Shown here: piece by piece, positions 21,701 through 32,163 of the stretch
Layout of the letters: each line of letters opens with the position of its first letter
How positions within the stretch are numbered: position 1 is the stretch's first letter
Assembly: GCA_001584585.1 (NCBI GenBank)
Contig: LSYV01000003.1
Coordinates: forward strand, 3,258,062 to 3,309,284
Origin: Gonium pectorale
Taxonomy: Eukaryota; Chlorophyta; Chlorophyceae; Chlamydomonadales; Volvocaceae
Reading direction: 5' to 3'
DNA length: 51,223 nt
Made by a program: the position numbers and the translations under genes
Notes under the pieces: generated by a model
Seen by the model: the letters and a program-made list of their open reading frames with translations, nothing else
The model's database searches: none
Told to the model about the DNA's origin: nothing

Positions 21701-24700
21701 GCCGGTCCGCCTTGATGTGCCGAGACAACGTGCGGTTGTCTTCTCCCCCGCGCTGCGCTGCACGAATTGTCCAGATCACCTCTGCAACCAGCAATATGCG
21801 GGCTGCGTTGCCGACTTGCAGCCAGGTGTTGCAGGCTGTCCTGCTTGCCTCACCTCAGGCTTGTCATGCCCCGCCCCCAGGCATCCGGCACAGCCCCCGC
21901 CAGGCGGTTGCCCTTAAGGCTCAGCTCCTGCAGCGACGCCAGGCGGCTCCAGCTGGGGGGCAGGTCGCCGCTGAGGCTGTTTGAGTCGGCGGTCAGGGAC
22001 AGCAGAGACGTTAGGCCGCCGCCACGGGTGGAGACGGGGCCTGCGGCACCGCTGTCCGCGTTGCTGGTCATCGCGCTGTCGCCCGTGCCGGCCCACGACA
22101 CCGGCAGGGAACCGTTGAGGCCGCCGTTTCCGTCGAGGTGACTGGGGCAGGGGCCAGAATGCAGGCTGTGGGAATGCAGGGTGCAGTGCAGCTCTCTAGC
22201 ACTCATGTATAAACATGTTGGCCAAGCATGCCAGCCCACATCGAGCGTACCTCCTCAGCTTCCTCCGGGTGAATACGGTGACCCTCTTTATCCCAGTCAC
22301 AGCCTACCTGCGTCATGCGCACCCGGTTACGTCCCCTCCCCCGACTCACATCTCCATCAAGCTGTGCAGTCCCTCGCCCCAGGCGTCGGGAAGCGGGCCC
22401 CTCAACCCGTTGTACGACATGTCCATGTACGATAGCGCCCGCAGGCTGCTCCAGGAGGGCTGCAACCCGCCGCTGAGGGTGTTATGCGCCAGCGATAGGT
22501 GTGCCAGGCCCGTCAGCGAGGACCAGCCGTCCGGCAGCGTGCCTACGTGGAACGCGTCCGGCAAACGCGAGGTCATAGAAGCCAAGGGCGTGCGGCACAC
22601 GCGCAAGTGAACGGTCCTCGTTGGCTGGCCAGCATGGACGGCTGGTACAGTCCCGGCAGATGATAGCAGCGCAATCAAGCGCCCGACCCGCAAGCACGCC
22701 CAGTCTTCTTTGGTGCCCCGCGAGCCCACCTCACCCCTCAGGTTGTTGCCTCCCAGGTCCAGCCCCGTCAGCCCTCCGCCAAGCAGTGCCAGCCCGGCTG
22801 ACAGCGTGCCCGCAAGGCCAAAGCCGGATAGCTCCAGGCCGACCACGGCGCCGCTGAGGGGGTCGCAGGCCACGCCCGCCCAGCGGCTGGGGGCGAAGGC
22901 GGCGCAGGGGTCGGTGCCGGCGGTCCAGCTGGCCAGGGCGCCCCGCGGGTCGCTCAGCGTGCCGCGGAAGCTCAGCAGCAGGCCCGCTGTGGCGAGGGGT
23001 TAGTGGGCGAGGTAGGCAAGATGATTCAGTTGACAGGTGATTGAGAATGCGGTTGAGCTTTAAGGTCCTAAAGCCTGCTTGATCCTCTCACAGTTGGACA
23101 CATAAGCCCCAACCAAGGCTGGCAATCAGCGGAGACGCTCAACCGCTGGCCTTTGACGCCTCCCTTCCCACGTCCCCTTGGCGATCTCGGCAATGATTGT
23201 GCTCACCGGCTCTGGACCAGGAGCACTCCCGCAGCAGACGTGTCCCGTTGATTGCCATGGCCTGAGCCGCGGGGCCCGCCGCGTCCACGCCTGTTCCGCC
23301 GCCGGCCGCCGTCAGCGCCGCCGGCGGCATCACCGCCGCCGTCATCGGCGCCGCCGCGCCCGTCATGAGCACGGTGGGCACCGGTCCGCACAGCGCGGCG
23401 TTGCCCATCAGCCGCAGCGACGCCAGGCCGTGCAGCGCGCCCCAGGACTCGGGCACGGTGCCGGATAGGGCGTTGTAGTGCAGGTTTCTGTGTGGCAGCA
23501 CGGAGGCAAGTGAGATACTGGTTCCAGGGGTGCCGGCAGAGAGGTCACGATGGCAGTATCGATGATCCTGAAGCGACCCACATCCCATGCGCATGTGCAG
23601 GATTCGTCTGTCAAAGTATTTGCGGCCAGGCACGGGTCCAGCAGCATTCCGTCACGCGGACAGTCACGGACGGCGGAGGTACTTACGCCTGTTGGAGTGA
23701 CACGAAGCGGGACCAGTCGGCTGGCAGAGTGCCTTGGAGCATGTTGCCGCTGACGTCCAGCAAGCGGAGCTGCGACAGCGAGGCGCCGCCGCCGCCGTTA
23801 GTGCCGCCGCCGCCGGCACCGCCGGCACTGGCGCCGTTGCCCGTCCAGTCCACCGGTAGGGGGCCACTGAGCTGGTTGCCGGACAAATCCCTGTCGGTAC
23901 GATGGCATTGGGTTACGCATGCGTGCGCCGTCGGTGGGCACCTGGCAAGAGCCCCTATACCTATGAATATGTGTAGGCACTGGCAAAGCATCGCGTGCCT
24001 TGTTCCACAGACCGAGCGCGCGTATCAGAGGTCGCACATTAGCAGCAGCCCTTGGATGCGAGCTTGCACGCCCAACACTGTGTGGCCCCTTTCATTCGCT
24101 GCCCCCAGGTGTCCACAACAATCACACTCACAGCTGGATAAGCCGCCGCAGAGCTGCCCATTCGACCGGCAGCGTCCCTGCCATGCCTGTGTTGCGCAGT
24201 GCCAGGGCGCGGAGGAAGCCCATGCGGCCCCAGGATGGGGGCAATGCGGCGGTGCCTGCACGCGAGGGGCCGCAGGGACAAACATATCCAGCCATTTGGT
24301 TCTAGGCTCGATAATGCCATGTGCGAAGTAAGCCACAAGCGAGGGAAAGGGACACGCATTTGCATCAGACTGTGGCCAAGTACGTTGATTCCGTACAGTC
24401 GTACAGGTATCTTGACGGGCGCGAACGCACCTTGACCCAGCTGAGGGTTGTCGCTGAGGTCCGCCACCTGCAGGTACGCCATGCCGCCACCCCAAGCAGC
24501 GGGCAGGCCACCGCCTGCGGTTGACAAGGTGAGTGTCGCCCCATGTCTAGGTTGGGAGTCAGTGGCGGATCACTAACGCGGACGCGGGTGCAAACGTCGT
24601 GTCAGCCAACCCGCACTGACCCGCCAGCGAGCGTATGCTGTGTGCAGGATATAGCTTCCCCCGGTGTCGTGGTAGATCCCATGGTACCCAACCGAGCAGC

Positions 24701-25597
24701 ACCCACCCTGGAGCCTGTTGTTGCGAAGCCGCAGCTCCCGAAGGCCCTTGAGCGCCGCCCACATGACCGGGAGTGAGCCGCCGATAAGGTTGTCAGACAG
24801 CGCCTGTGGACGAAGCGGCCCCCAAATCAGCATGACGCTGCTTGCCACAACGTCCAGCATGCACTTGTTCACGCAAAACATGCTGACAGCTACTGGCGCT
24901 GCTGTTCGCATAACGTTGCCTGCGATGAAGATCCCTCTCGTGCTATTCTTGCATGGCGAACAAGCAGCTTTTCGTTTTCTCCCGGGTTACAGTGCTTGCG
25001 ACAGTTCGGTGCCCCATGCTTACCAGCACCTCCAGGTCGAGGAGCGAGCTCCAGTCGACAGGCAGCGTGCCACCGATGGAGTTGTTCGAGAGGTCACTGC
25101 GGGCATAGGAGGGAAGTAACGGGCTCGCAAACTGCAATGATGGACCCTGGGAAGTCCTCTGTAAGGCCTAGGGCAACATGGCGTGGCATCCTCTCATGGA
25201 TGTCGCACCCAACCTAACCCGACCCACATGGACTGCAGGTCTTCCAGGTCCGCAATCTCCGTTGGAAGCGTCCCTCGAAGATCCTTGCCGCGTAAGTCCA
25301 GGCCCACAATGCTGTGAGCGTCGTCGCAGCTCACGCCAGCCCACCCATCGCACGGTGAAGTGGTCGTGTCCCATGCGTCCAGAAAGCTAGAGTAGCTTCC
25401 CTCCAAGCTTTGCCTTATGGCCAGGAGAACATCTGCAATACGCCGAGAGTGCCGCTGAACCCATCATTGGACCGACATTCCCAATCCGAGCAGCAAAAGC
25501 CCGCACCCTGAGAGCTGTTGGAAGCGAGCGTAGGCTTCCACAGGAATAATACTGCCAGAGACAGCAAGGATGCCCGCAGCGGGCTTCGGCTGCGCAT
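18736..25597 (-). CDS. Membrane LRR receptor-like protein with two LRR N-terminal caps, no kinase
   Basis: Sixteen minus-strand exons join without a frame break to 1269 residues: 25597-25507, 25432-25228, 25096-25024, 24803-24707, 24514-24431, 24255-24132, 23890-23687, 23487-23207, 22986-22735, 22542-22350, 22141-21854, 21589-21378, 21102-20909, 20704-20124, 19853-19548, 19360-18736. Residues 1-25 are a signal peptide (LRASLLSLAVLFLW). An LRRNT cap follows (SPCDGWAGVSCDD), then plant-type LRRs such as LSNNSIGGTLPVDW. A second cap near 387-430 (ALASWTAGTDPC...WAGVACD) starts a second LRR run. One helix near 706-725 (VGTLVLVALITAAVTSF) crosses the membrane. The ~540-residue tail is disordered, Ser/Pro/Gly-rich, with no kinase motif. 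It is probably a surface receptor or wall-sensing protein; the ligand is unknown. Two adjacent fused genes are possible, but exon 9 has no signal peptide of its own. Confidence 0.85.
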
Positions 25598-25667
25598 CGG
25601 GCACGACGGCGATGGCGTTGCTGAAAGGGCGCGTCTAAGTAAATCTATTATTGTGGTCGGCACTGTG

Positions 25668-25672
25668 TTACA
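25668..25672 (-). terminator. Candidate poly(A) signal (TGTAA) of UTP7
   Basis: Reads TTACA on the given strand, 291 nt past the UTP7 stop. It is only 71 nt before the ATG of the LRR gene on the same strand, so the LRR promoter must overlap the UTP7 3' UTR if both assignments are right. Confidence 0.4.
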
Positions 25673-25962
25673 AGTGCACACACAATTGCGGCTCAGCACA
25701 AGCCTGCAATTTGGCGCCGTCTCGTCCCAGGTTCTGGAGCGGATGACTAAGGCGCTCGATCCTTCATTTGGAAGGGGCCGTGCATATAACTGCAAAAGAA
25801 CGTTTAGCCTGATATCGCCACATGCACGCATGCTTCTCTCCAAGGTACCAAGTCCCGGCCGCGTGCACCTCGTTCGCGACCGCGCTCCAAGTCGGGCGTG
25901 TCTCGTCCTGCCCCACCCCGGAACACGCAGACCTCGCCCCACCACCCCAAAAGCCAGCCCAA

Positions 25963-28900
25963 TCATTGCTTGTAGAAGCGGCGCACGGCCCGTGGCGCGT
26001 CCTCGGGGATGGCATTCTCGGCCTTCTTCGCCGCCGCCTCCTTCTTCCTTTCTGCCTGCAGATAGAAAAAGAGGGGGGACGGGACCAGAGTAAAGAATCA
26101 ACGGCTACGTGCTTGCGTCTTGAGATGTGTACCGCTAACCCCGGACCAGGCAAGCATGGTTTCATTCAATGTCTCGCTCTCGCCAACAATCGGGCGCACC
26201 TCCTGCTTCTGCCGCTCCTTGACGGTCGGCTTGCGGTCCTCGATGATGTTGCTCTGCTTCTTGCGGTGTTTCCGGCTGGGCCTGTTCTTGCCCTTCATCT
26301 TGGCCTTGGTCTCCGACTCGCGCCGCAGCGCCGCCAGGCGCGCCGCGTTGGCGGCTGCCTCCTCCTGCCGCCGCTGCGCCACCACCTCCGCCGGCTCCTT
26401 CCGCACCCTGCAACCCGCGGCAATCGCATTAGGAGGGGTTTTAGTTACCACGACGGCTGTGCAACCGTATTCGCTGGTGATGTAGGCTTGCGGCAGCGAC
26501 CGACACTGGTCCAGTAGGCTGCTCGCCTTCCTGACCGCCTGCCCTCATCGACTGAGTAGCACAAGGCACCCTTAGCCTGCAGCGGAGCGCTCCTCACCGT
26601 CCGACGGTGTCCGGGTCCAGCACGATGGTGTCTGGCTGCAGCTTGTCCAGCAGCGCCACCACCTCGCCCTGTTGCCGCTGCCGCACCGTCTGGAAGGGGT
26701 TTGCCACGAAGCTGTCGAAGTTGGGCTCGCCGGCACCTGGCGATGGGGGCACACGGAGAGACACCCGGCGGTTGCTGGCACCGTAGCTGCTGGCGGACCG
26801 CTGAACACGGAACCAATTCATGACCCTGGTCGTACCCTAGCATGCAATCTGACGTCAGCACTCTGGATGCGTTTGTCCCGCTTCAAGAAACTGATCGCCT
26901 CAGCATGCTGTTTCTACCGTAAGCGGCTGGACCTGCGGCCCGAATTCCGCTTTTGCCAATACCAATCATCGACCTCTGGGGTGACGATATGATTTCATTG
27001 CGTTGTGGGAGCAAAGATGGGCAGCGTGGAACGCGCCTTACCGGGTACGAGCATGGTGCTGATGCCGCCCGAGTGGCCTATCCCCAGCACATCCTCGTAG
27101 GGGCAGAAGCGGAACTTCTGCAGCACGCCCTCCGGCACGTGGTGGTTCATGTACGGTGACTGTGCCTTGGTGCGCAGCGCGTCCTGCCACACCTGCGGCG
27201 AGGGTGGGACGGCCAGCGGCAGACGGGCAGCAGACAGGAGGTGGGGCTCAGGAACCTCCTTTTGGCTGCGGCGCAGAGGACCCACAGTAATCAATAGCCC
27301 AAAGCTTGCGAATGAGGTATCCCATAAGATACGTTACCCTACTTCAAAGCACCCACGCACGAAGAACCAGCGGATTTGCGCCATCCCGCGGACACACGAC
27401 CCGCAGCCCCGTCCTCGAACTTCCCGCCCAGTACCAACCTGCACCCGGCGCCCGTGCCCTGCCGCAAGCAGCCCCCGCTGGCTGATGTCCAGCTGGGTGA
27501 TGGGCGCGTAGGTGAAGTAGGCGTGCATGGGGCGCAGCATGCGGATGTCCCACACCTTAAGCTGCTTGTCCGCGCCCGCGGTGGCCAGGTAGGTGCCGCT
27601 GGGGTCGGCGCACAGGGCGGTCACGGGGCCCTGCGTGAGACACGGCCGGCGGAATGGGCACGCGAGGTGGGCATGGTGGAATTATGGGTCGGCCGCGAAG
27701 GTTGCGCCATTGCCCTCTATCGAATAACTTATTTCTATAACCTGCGCCGCACACATAAAGAGATCAAAAGAGTGGTGTTTGCGGGGCACTGCTACATAGT
27801 GAAGGGTTGAGGACCGAGCTAGCTGTGCCCAACAGTCGGAGGGCAGGCCATCGAGGCAGACGCCCACCTGGTGGCAGAGCATCTTGACGGCCGGCACCGT
27901 CAGGTTGGGCGTCCACATCGTGACGCAGCCGCGCGCGTGGCCCAGCATCATGACCGCATTGTGTGGATTTTGGCGCATCACGCCGCAGGGGCCCAGCTTG
28001 GTCTTGTGCTGCGCCACGATGTGGCCAGTGCTGGTGTCCTGGTAGCGGAGCACGCCTGGATCGGGGCGGTGGAGTGGGGTCGGGAGTGGCGTCCAAGGCT
28101 AATGATACATGTTTGATATGCAGCCTTAGGCATTGAAGGTCGCCCACCAGGCACCATCGGGCGATGCGTTCGCAACTGCAAACATGGAGTGCGCCTTTGC
28201 TCCAACCTGAACACCGGACGGGCCATTGAACCGGATGGCCATTACACCACGTAGCAATGCATGGTGTCAATAAGAACGCAATCAGCGTTTTCCGCGCATA
28301 CAGGACACGCGAGGCTGCGGGTGTGCATGCTCACTAAGCCAGCGGACAATAAGGACCGAACAGATCGACTGCTCGCCCCTCACGAGTGACTTACCGTGCT
28401 CGCCTACCGACGTGAGGAGGAAGTGGTGCGGAAGAAAGTCAAGCGCGTGCACCTCGGTGTGGTCCCGAAGGCAGTGGACCTCGATGCCGCGCTTGTCGTA
28501 GACGTATACGTACTTTTTCTGCGCTGCCGCCCAAAAGGTCTCGTTGTGCAGGAACACGACGTCCCGAACCGTTTCGCGGACCTGACGGCATGTTGCAGGG
28601 CAGCACAAACGGGTATTGAAAGTACGAGTCGCCAGCAGCAGTCTCCTGTACCGTGCTGTCGCATTGTCCCGCGGCAGTCCGGTACACCATCTCCAGCGGC
28701 CAAGGGGTTCAGTAGATAAACAGGCCCGGTAGCGTACAGACAAGCACTTCACGCCCCACACCTTCAGTCCAGGGGCAGAACAACTCTCAATCGCACCGTT
28801 GTGACAAACCCACAGCATTGTTTCCATTGCACGCACCACTGCCCGCACCCGCCCGAGCCCAATCCATAAGCGTCGTCGGCCCCCTCCTCGCCCCGCCCCG

Positions 28901-30343
28901 GCCTCGCGACCGCACCCCACCTGCACCTCGCACACCAGGTGAGACCGCTGCCAGTCCATGAGCGCCAGGTGACCCATGGTCCCTCCCAGCAGCATGAAGC
29001 GCCCGTTACGCGTGAAGGAAAGGTTGTAGGGGCCCAGGTGCGGTAGGCTCAGGTCAAAGGCCTTCTGCGCCGCGGTCACGTCCACCGCCGCTACGATGGC
29101 CTCCTGCTTGAAGTTCCACGTGCGCTCGCCCTCTGCGGCGGGTGGAGTACGGTTCAGGGGGCATCCGCATGCGGGAAGCGACAGGGAACTGACGCTCGAG
29201 ACTCTCGCACACACGATGGCGCATAACGACGCCATCAATTTCGCGCTTACGCTCGTCGTATGCGTTTTTCTTTTCAACACGATGGCGGATACATACAGAG
29301 TAGCCGTCCTAATCACGTTGCCAACACACGCGATTACCCTTTATGACGTGCGAGGCCCCGACCCACCCAGCAGAGCCCAGTCCGCGTTGCCTAGCCTGCA
29401 AGCGAACCACGTACAGCCCTCCCGCCACCCGCTTTCCCCAGCCATCCACCCACCCTCCGCCTCGAGGGTGCCCGCGCTCGCCGGTAAGAGCCACTCATTG
29501 ATGGCGGCCGCCTTCTTCTGCGAGGCCGTGATCACATTCTCCGCACGCCGCAGCTTCCCCTTGAGCTTCTTGTCGCTTATGCCTTTGAGGTCCACTGCAG
29601 GTCCCCGCTTGAGCCGCTTGGCCGTCTCGGCAGCATCCGGGCCCAGCTGCTTCTTCTTCTTGCTACGAGGGGCATGCGGCGGTTGTGGCATACGGGCAGG
29701 TACAGGGAATGGAAGCTGCGAGCTATCACCAGGTTACAAGCAAGGTGCCCCCTGATGATGCGTGGCAGCATAGGCCATGCACAAGCGGCAAGGATGGCGG
29801 GAGGTCAGCGGCTGATTGGGCCGTGCCAGGAAAGTGGCACACAGACCAGGAGACGTGCTGTATCAAGGGGGCATGTCGGCACGCTATCTAGCCTTGCAGT
29901 AAGGATTGGCTTCGAAGGTATTCAAGTCCGGCGTGGCAGTCCTCGTCTGGCGCAGACGGTTGTGCATACTGCGACCCGCGGGACGGTGCTGCAATGACAG
30001 GCCAGCGACCTCGAGAGCTCGCTGTGTAGAATGTAACTGTTCGTGCCGTGTTAGCTGCCAGCATCTGGGGTCTCCCCCCGCTGTTTGGGTGCTGCCGAAG
30101 CACACCCAGGGGCAGTACCTAGGCCCCGGCACGCTTGCTCCGTGGCCCGATATGCCATGAACAATATGATTTGAATAGACAAACTGCGCATCATGCCTGT
30201 GAAACGCCTCCTGTGCAGCACACCGCCGCCGGGTGCCGGCCTTGCCACCCGGAATATGGCCCTCAGCATGTAATAGCAAGAACTCACCGCTTCTTGCTCG
30301 CTTTCCCCTCGCCCTCTAGTCGCTGCGGCTCGTCCTCCGGCAT
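25963..30343 (-). CDS. UTP7: UTP7/WDR46 (BING4) small-subunit processome WD40 protein
   Basis: Ten minus-strand exons join in frame to 544 residues, the usual size: 30343-30288, 29662-29454, 29132-28921, 28581-28395, 28055-27868, 27630-27439, 27192-27042, 26736-26598, 26407-26200, 26055-25963. Family blocks in order: a lysine-rich N-terminus (KASKKRKKKKQLG), LGPYNLSFTRNGRFMLLGG, ETVRDVVFLHNETFWAAAQK, YDKRGIEVHCL, DFLPHHFLLTSVG, YQDTSTG, QNPHNAVMMLGHARG, DKQLKVWDIR, FCPYEDVLGIGHSGGISTML, then AGEPNFDSFVANPFQ and a basic tail. UTP7 is a nucleolar component of the U3-containing processome that matures 18S rRNA. The tiny first exon (56 nt, MPEDEPQR) is inferred from a good start context (GGAGATGCC), a GTGAGT donor and phase agreement. 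The gene sits head-to-head with prefoldin 6. Confidence 0.93.
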
Positions 30344-30711
30344 CTCCACGCGCAGTTAAGCCAACGAGTGTTTCAGGAAATAAACTAGATTACCAATAAA
30401 ATATGAACTCGAGATTGTTTTATTTGTTAAAGAAAGCAGAGGCCCGGGGCTCAGGAACAAGCAAACGAAACCTGAAAGCAACAGAACAAGGCGACCTGGA
30501 GCAGGTTATGTTTTACGACGACTGCAACTTATTATGGAGTTCCTTTCCGAATCGCATTGTGTCGGTTGGGACGGCAACCGACTTTTCCAGCTTTTTCACT
30601 CGGGCACCTTCCGGGCATTTAGGTTGCACACAGCATTCGCGTGTCTGCCCATTAATCCTGTGCTGTGACTTGACTGAGCTAAACGCTTCCTTCTTCTCTT
30701 TCTAGCTTAGG
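30344..30711. promoter_or_regulatory. AT-rich bidirectional promoter between UTP7 and PFDN6
   Basis: The two start codons lie 368 bp apart, facing away from each other. The middle (30370-30430) is markedly A/T-rich for this genome, with AAATAAACTAG, AATAAAATATGAA and GTTTTATTTG. The 30403-30705 stretch forms an open frame of 100 codons, but it has no family pattern and lies in this spacer. A pyrimidine-rich run followed by CTTAG directly before ATG 30712 could be the acceptor of a 5'-UTR intron for prefoldin 6. Confidence 0.5.
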
Positions 30712-31614
30712 ATGGCTCTAGACCCCGACACCGTTAGGAAACAGCTGCAACGGGAGGCTGACGCCTACCGTGGGCACCAAGGAGGTCCGTTCTGTCTTGA
30801 CGCCGCATTCGTCCTTTTGCCGCGGCTTTCCTGCGTCAGCTTAGCGCCTGCGAACCCGCAGAAATGTCGAAGCTGGTGACCACGAAGCGTGATCTGACGG
30901 CCCGGTGCCAGGAGACTGAGACCGTGCTTGAGGTGCGGCCCCTGTACACAGTACCCTGCCAGTACCCTGCCGGCCAGTGTATGTCTGCACTTGGCAGATT
31001 TCCCGCCGTTCATGCGGAGGTTTCGTGGAGGGAGGGCGGCACTGTGGGTGTGAACTGGCTGCGGGTGTTTGAGGGGCCAGGTGCTGACTATACACGCGTG
31101 ACGCGTTCAGATGCCCGCGTAGGCATTCAAACTTTGCGACGCCCCTGCAACTGTGTACCGAATTAGGAGTTGAAGCTTCTTGACGACGAGGCCAACGTCT
31201 TCAAGGCGGTGGGCCCGGTGCTGGTTAAGCAGGACCTGGTAGAGGCACGCACAAATGTGTCCAACCGCTTGGAGTACATCAAGAAGGACATCGAGCGGTT
31301 AGACAATCAGATTAAGGGCGTTGAGAGCAAAATGTTGGACCGCGAGAAGGAGGTACGTGATGTGCACGGGGCTGTGCAGGTGTGCAGTAGACGCACGTCT
31401 GGGGAGGTTTTGCGGCGTGGTAGTCCTACTGCCATGCTATTTCGTGTTGGGGGGCGCGGGTATGTGCGTGCGCTGATCTTCGGGCCGCTCTTCAAATCCT
31501 TGTTGGGCATACGTTTCAGGGTGCTCAGTACTTGCGACATGCTCTGCTCCACAGATCATGAAACTCCAAAAGAAGCTGCAGACGGCGATGCAGGCCGCAG
31601 CCGGCGCGTCCTAG
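30712..31614 (+). CDS. PFDN6: Prefoldin subunit 6
   Basis: Four exons (30712-30784, 30862-30932, 31167-31352, 31555-31614) join in frame to 129 residues, the standard length for this beta-type prefoldin subunit. The hallmark block ELKLLDDEANVFKAVGPVLV, followed by KQDLVEARTNVSNRLEYI, lies between two amphipathic coiled-coil arms, as in yeast and human prefoldin 6. The C-terminal arm ends IMKLQKKLQTAMQ. The hexameric prefoldin chaperone captures nascent actin and tubulin in the cytosol and hands them to the TRiC/CCT chaperonin. TGTAA at 31810-31814 is the likely poly(A) signal; another at 32135-32139 lies almost on the next gene's start. The gene shares a short divergent promoter with UTP7. 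Confidence 0.95.
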
Positions 31615-31809
31615 TTGCGCCTGGAAGCGCGTGGGCTGCCAGAGGCTGTGGGAGCGCTGCACGCGGCGTTGGAGCTCTAATGTGGACTAAGAGCATGGCA
31701 GAGCTGCCATGCACGTGCCCTCAGTGTGCATGGGAGAGGCGTACTAGGGGGGCAGGGCCTCGCTGGTGACAGCCAGATCACCTCAACCGCCCTTGCGCCT
31801 CAACGGAGG

Positions 31810-31814
31810 TGTAA
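31810..31814 (+). terminator. Candidate poly(A) signal (TGTAA) of PFDN6
   Basis: This is the first TGTAA past the stop, 196 nt downstream. A TGTAA motif 10-20 nt before the cleavage site is the normal poly(A) signal in Chlamydomonas. This is positional inference only. Confidence 0.4.
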
Positions 31815-32163
31815 CGCATACGGCAGTACCGGGGTCTGATCGCCTTCTGCAATAGTGGGATTACGGGGGCTGACAGGCCTGGAACGCAATGCTGTGTTCC
31901 TGAGCCTATGGAGCCCTTGTGGTAGGTGCCTCGTGGGATGAAGCGTTGTTCTAACTCTGATGCACCCTATTGCGTCGTCTTCTGGCTTCATACTGCATGT
32001 ACACGGTATGTGTGTGTGATGTCAGTGAATCTTGTGCTGTGGCAATATGGTAGTGCGTGTAGTACGGCATGCCGTACGGGCGTGCTGTGAGGTGTAGCCG
32101 GCGGTGTTGAGGGTTATTGGTAGTCGGCATTCAATGTAAAGGACTTCGTAAGGTGCCTCGCAT

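Noticed and set aside
28282..29316. A 344-codon minus-strand ORF as a single-exon gene
   Set aside because: It is UTP7 exons 3 and 4 read through the intron between them; the intron part shows no WD40 pattern and good splice sites border it.
30403..30705. A 100-codon plus-strand ORF in the UTP7/PFDN6 spacer
   Set aside because: It lies in the AT-rich promoter, matches no family and ends just before a likely 5'-UTR acceptor of prefoldin 6.
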